Below, in pieces: positions 3,105 through 5,296 of a stretch of 5,296 nt of DNA. Each line of letters starts with the position of its first letter. Within the stretch, counting starts at the first letter, position 1. The stretch spans positions 1-5,296 of the forward strand of contig DFBT01000118.1 of assembly GCA_002366725.1 (NCBI GenBank), written 5' to 3'. The position numbers and the translations under genes are program-made. The stretch is from Caldifarciminota bacterium UBA3073 (GTDB lineage Bacteria; Hydrothermota; UBA3073). The notes under the pieces are model-generated. The model was not told the DNA's origin. It saw nothing but the letters and a program-made list of their open reading frames with translations, and did no database searches.

Positions 3105-5296
3105 ATGAAAAAACTGCTCTGTTTTATTGCACTCCTCATCCTGCCTGCGGTTGCTCTCACTGATGACTCGGTCTTCTTCACCCTGGTTGTCCAGCCTGAT
3201 GTAATGGTTATCCTTGACTGTTCAGGGAGTATGACCTGGGATATGAATGGAACTCCCACATGGGGAGATGGAAGTGAAGATTACCCGGGATTGGATACGG
3301 ATGGCAACGGGTATTCCGATGACGCAAGGTTGTATATCGCAAAGAACGCCATCCATAGAATCGTCCAAAAAAGAGAGAAATTCAGATGGGGTCTTGAGAC
3401 ATATCCAGGACAGAAATATGGTCCGATGGATTGGGCAGACTGGTATAGAGATACCACGGATTATACGGACTCCATAAAGATTCCATGCGATTATACCGGT
3501 GATGGATACGATAATGGTCAAGTGCTGGTAAATATTGCAGAGGCTGAGCCCGCGCATCTACAGTCGATATCGGATTATGTTGACAACAAAGGGCCTAAAG
3601 AGTTAATGGCACAGGGGGGGACACCTATAGGTGGAGCATTGTTTGTAGCACAGCAGTTTTATAAAGGGTGGGAGATACCTGCTGATAATGCGAAGGAGTG
3701 CAGGAGATACTTCTGTATCGTTGTATCAGATGGAAAAGAGACGGGCTGGCCGGATAGTAACTCACATAGCCCCTACAAGGAGGCAAGAAATTTGAGATAT
3801 ACGATGGTCGATGGTGAAGAGTATGATATCCAGACTTATGTGGTTGGTATTGCAGTACCTGGTGGTGAAGGAGCGCAATGCCTTGACTCAATTGCAAGAT
3901 GCGGTGGGACAATCCACTACTATTCTGCTATGTCGCAAGCACAGCTTGATTCTGTTCTCGATATCATAGCATCTGATATACTACAAAAGTCATTTGCATT
4001 CAGTGCACCAGAGGTCCCCGCTGTAAGGATAAAACAGAATGACAAACTCTATATTGGTTCTTTCATCCCATCCTATAGTGCATTCTGGGAGGGCCGTCTC
4101 AAATGCTACCGGCTTGCCCCCGACGGATCACTCCCCGTTGACCCTCTTGGAGTTCCCCTTGAAGAACCCATCTGGGACGCAGGTGAAAAACTTAAGGCAA
4201 AGTCAAGTGATTTAAGGAATATATATACTGAGAAAAATGGTTCACGTGTTCCGTTTCGGATTCCATATGTAGACGGCACGATGCTTGGAGTTCCAGATAC
4301 CGCTGTTACTGATTTGATAAACTGGGTAAGGGGGGATAATGGTATGGATTGGAAGCTCGGGGATATATTTCACTCCGAGCCCGTAGCGATTACATCTCCA
4401 AATCCATTCTACTTTGAGGAGGGTTACAACGACTTCAAGATTACATACGCAAACAGAGATAGAGTCATACTCGCCGCCGCAAACGACGGTATGCTACACG
4501 CCTTCGATGCGGGGGAGATTGCAGCGAGTGATTCATTCACGGACGGCACGGGGGACGAGGTGTGGGCGTACATACCCCATAATTTACTACCCAAATTGAA
4601 GGATATGCGGAATTCACATCAATATATGGTTGATGCATCACCAAGTGCCGCAGATGTGTGGATACCATTGAACACGTTGGACTTCACAAAGGATGAGGAT
4701 GAGTGGAGAACTATACTCGTTTGCGGCGAAAGGTCGGGTGGAAATCATTATTTCTCGCTCGACATCACACATACAAATAATCCAGATAGTCTCCGTATGT
4801 GGGAGTTTACCGACACCGAACTCGGTGAGACCTGGTCGAAAGCGAGGATAAGCAAGATAAGAATAAAAGAGACTGGAGCAGCAAAAGATAAATGGGTTAC
4901 CGTGTTCGGGGGAGGATTTCACCCGAATAACGAGAAGGGTAGGGCGTTATATTTCCTGGATATCAGTGACGGTGATATTATCTTTAAATACGATAGTACT
5001 GATAATGCCGATATACAATACAGTTTCCCCTCGGCTCCCAATCTCCTTGATATGCCACCATTAGATAACTTTGTGGATAGGGTCTACATAGGAGATATGG
5101 GCGGGCAGATGTGGAGATTTGATGTATCGGACAGCAATACATCATCGTGGACGGGTAGAGTTATATTTTCCGCTCCGACTGCTGGTACAGGAAATCCCAT
5201 ATTCTATCCCCCAGCTCTGTCCTTTGACGAAGATGATAATCTCTGGGTTTTCTTCGGAACGGGAGACAGAGAAAACCCGAGAGAAGCAAGCAGTCA
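3105..5296 (+). CDS. pilY1: PilY1/PilC-type pilus tip adhesin, N-terminal 730 residues (partial, cut by window end)
   Basis: Open from ATG 3105 to the window edge with no frameshift. Signal peptide about 1-17 (MKKLLCFIALLILPAVA). A von Willebrand A domain (about 31-300) has a complete MIDAS metal site: D38-C-S40-G-S42, T173 in GGTPIGG and D209 in VVSDGKE. Residues 64-73 (DTDGNGYSDD) form an additional Ca2+-type loop. The second half is the PilC/PilY1 beta-propeller (PF05567 type), marked by VILAAANDGMLHAFDA (454-469), AYIPHNLLP, YMVDASPSAADVW, VFGGGFHP and VYIGDMGGQMWRFDV. Family role: exported calcium-responsive adhesin that sits at the pilus tip, caps the minor pilin complex, counteracts retraction and in Pseudomonas takes part in surface sensing. 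Full proteins usually run to about 1000-1200 residues, so roughly the last third is missing here. Shine-Dalgarno AGGGGG (3094-3099) lies 5 nt before ATG. It is separated from the pilin genes by a 431-bp gap and may have its own promoter. Confidence 0.93.
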   Translation, partial: MKKLLCFIALLILPAVALTDDSVFFTLVVQPDVMVILDCSGSMTWDMNGTPTWGDGSEDYPGLDTDGNGYSDDARLYIAKNAIHRIVQKREKFRWGLETYPGQKYGPMDWADWYRDTTDYTDSIKIPCDYTGDGYDNGQVLVNIAEAEPAHLQSISDYVDNKGPKELMAQGGTPIGGALFVAQQFYKGWEIPADNAKECRRYFCIVVSDGKETGWPDSNSHSPYKEARNLRYTMVDGEEYDIQTYVVGIAVPGGEGAQCLDSIARCGGTIHYYSAMSQAQLDSVLDIIASDILQKSFAFSAPEVPAVRIKQNDKLYIGSFIPSYSAFWEGRLKCYRLAPDGSLPVDPLGVPLEEPIWDAGEKLKAKSSDLRNIYTEKNGSRVPFRIPYVDGTMLGVPDTAVTDLINWVRGDNGMDWKLGDIFHSEPVAITSPNPFYFEEGYNDFKITYANRDRVILAAANDGMLHAFDAGEIAASDSFTDGTGDEVWAYIPHNLLPKLKDMRNSHQYMVDASPSAADVWIPLNTLDFTKDEDEWRTILVCGERSGGNHYFSLDITHTNNPDSLRMWEFTDTELGETWSKARISKIRIKETGAAKDKWVTVFGGGFHPNNEKGRALYFLDISDGDIIFKYDSTDNADIQYSFPSAPNLLDMPPLDNFVDRVYIGDMGGQMWRFDVSDSNTSSWTGRVIFSAPTAGTGNPIFYPPALSFDEDDNLWVFFGTGDRENPREASS

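Overview
The window carries part of a type IV pilus (T4P) minor-pilin operon, all on the + strand. In order it holds a PilV-like pilin (190-585), a PilW-like pilin (701-1285), a PilX-like pilin (1368-1823), a secreted LolA-fold-like protein (2017-2673), and the first 730 codons of a PilY1-type tip adhesin (3105 to the window end, cut by the edge). The pilin calls rest on prepilin leaders plus family motifs. The PilY1 call rests on a complete von Willebrand A metal site followed by a typical PilC/PilY1 propeller. In well-studied bacteria these minor pilins and PilY1 form the priming complex and tip of the pilus. FimU/GspH, PilE and the major pilin are not in the window.

The host should be a Gram-negative (two-membrane) bacterium with T4P. 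Divergent pilins, GGGGG-rich Shine-Dalgarno sites and AT-rich repeat-filled spacers suggest an uncultivated lineage (for example a WOR-3-like or other FCB-related candidate phylum). That placement is only an impression.

Region by region: 1-189 is non-coding and holds a palindromic repeat element and a large imperfect hairpin ending just before the pilV ribosome binding site. The spacers after pilV (586-740), pilW (1286-1357) and pilX (1824-2004) consist almost entirely of degenerate 7-bp repeats, which run from just after (or from within) one stop codon to the next Shine-Dalgarno. The repeat strand flips downstream of pilX. The 431-bp gap 2674-3104 holds no gene. It contains a short tandem repeat, several inverted repeats, a second inverted copy of the element at the window start, and a chain of hairpins at 2915-3003 resembling the right end/omega-RNA of an IS200/IS605-type TnpB element without its tnpB.

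The most notable points are: the heptamer spacers; the pilW gene, whose well-placed Shine-Dalgarno faces an ATC rather than a usable start codon; the PilV-like pilin lacking the conserved Glu5; a perfect EF-hand loop in PilW; a LolA-like protein inserted in the pilin operon; and the orphan omega-RNA-like structure. I saw no CRISPR array, tRNA, rRNA or intact transposase.
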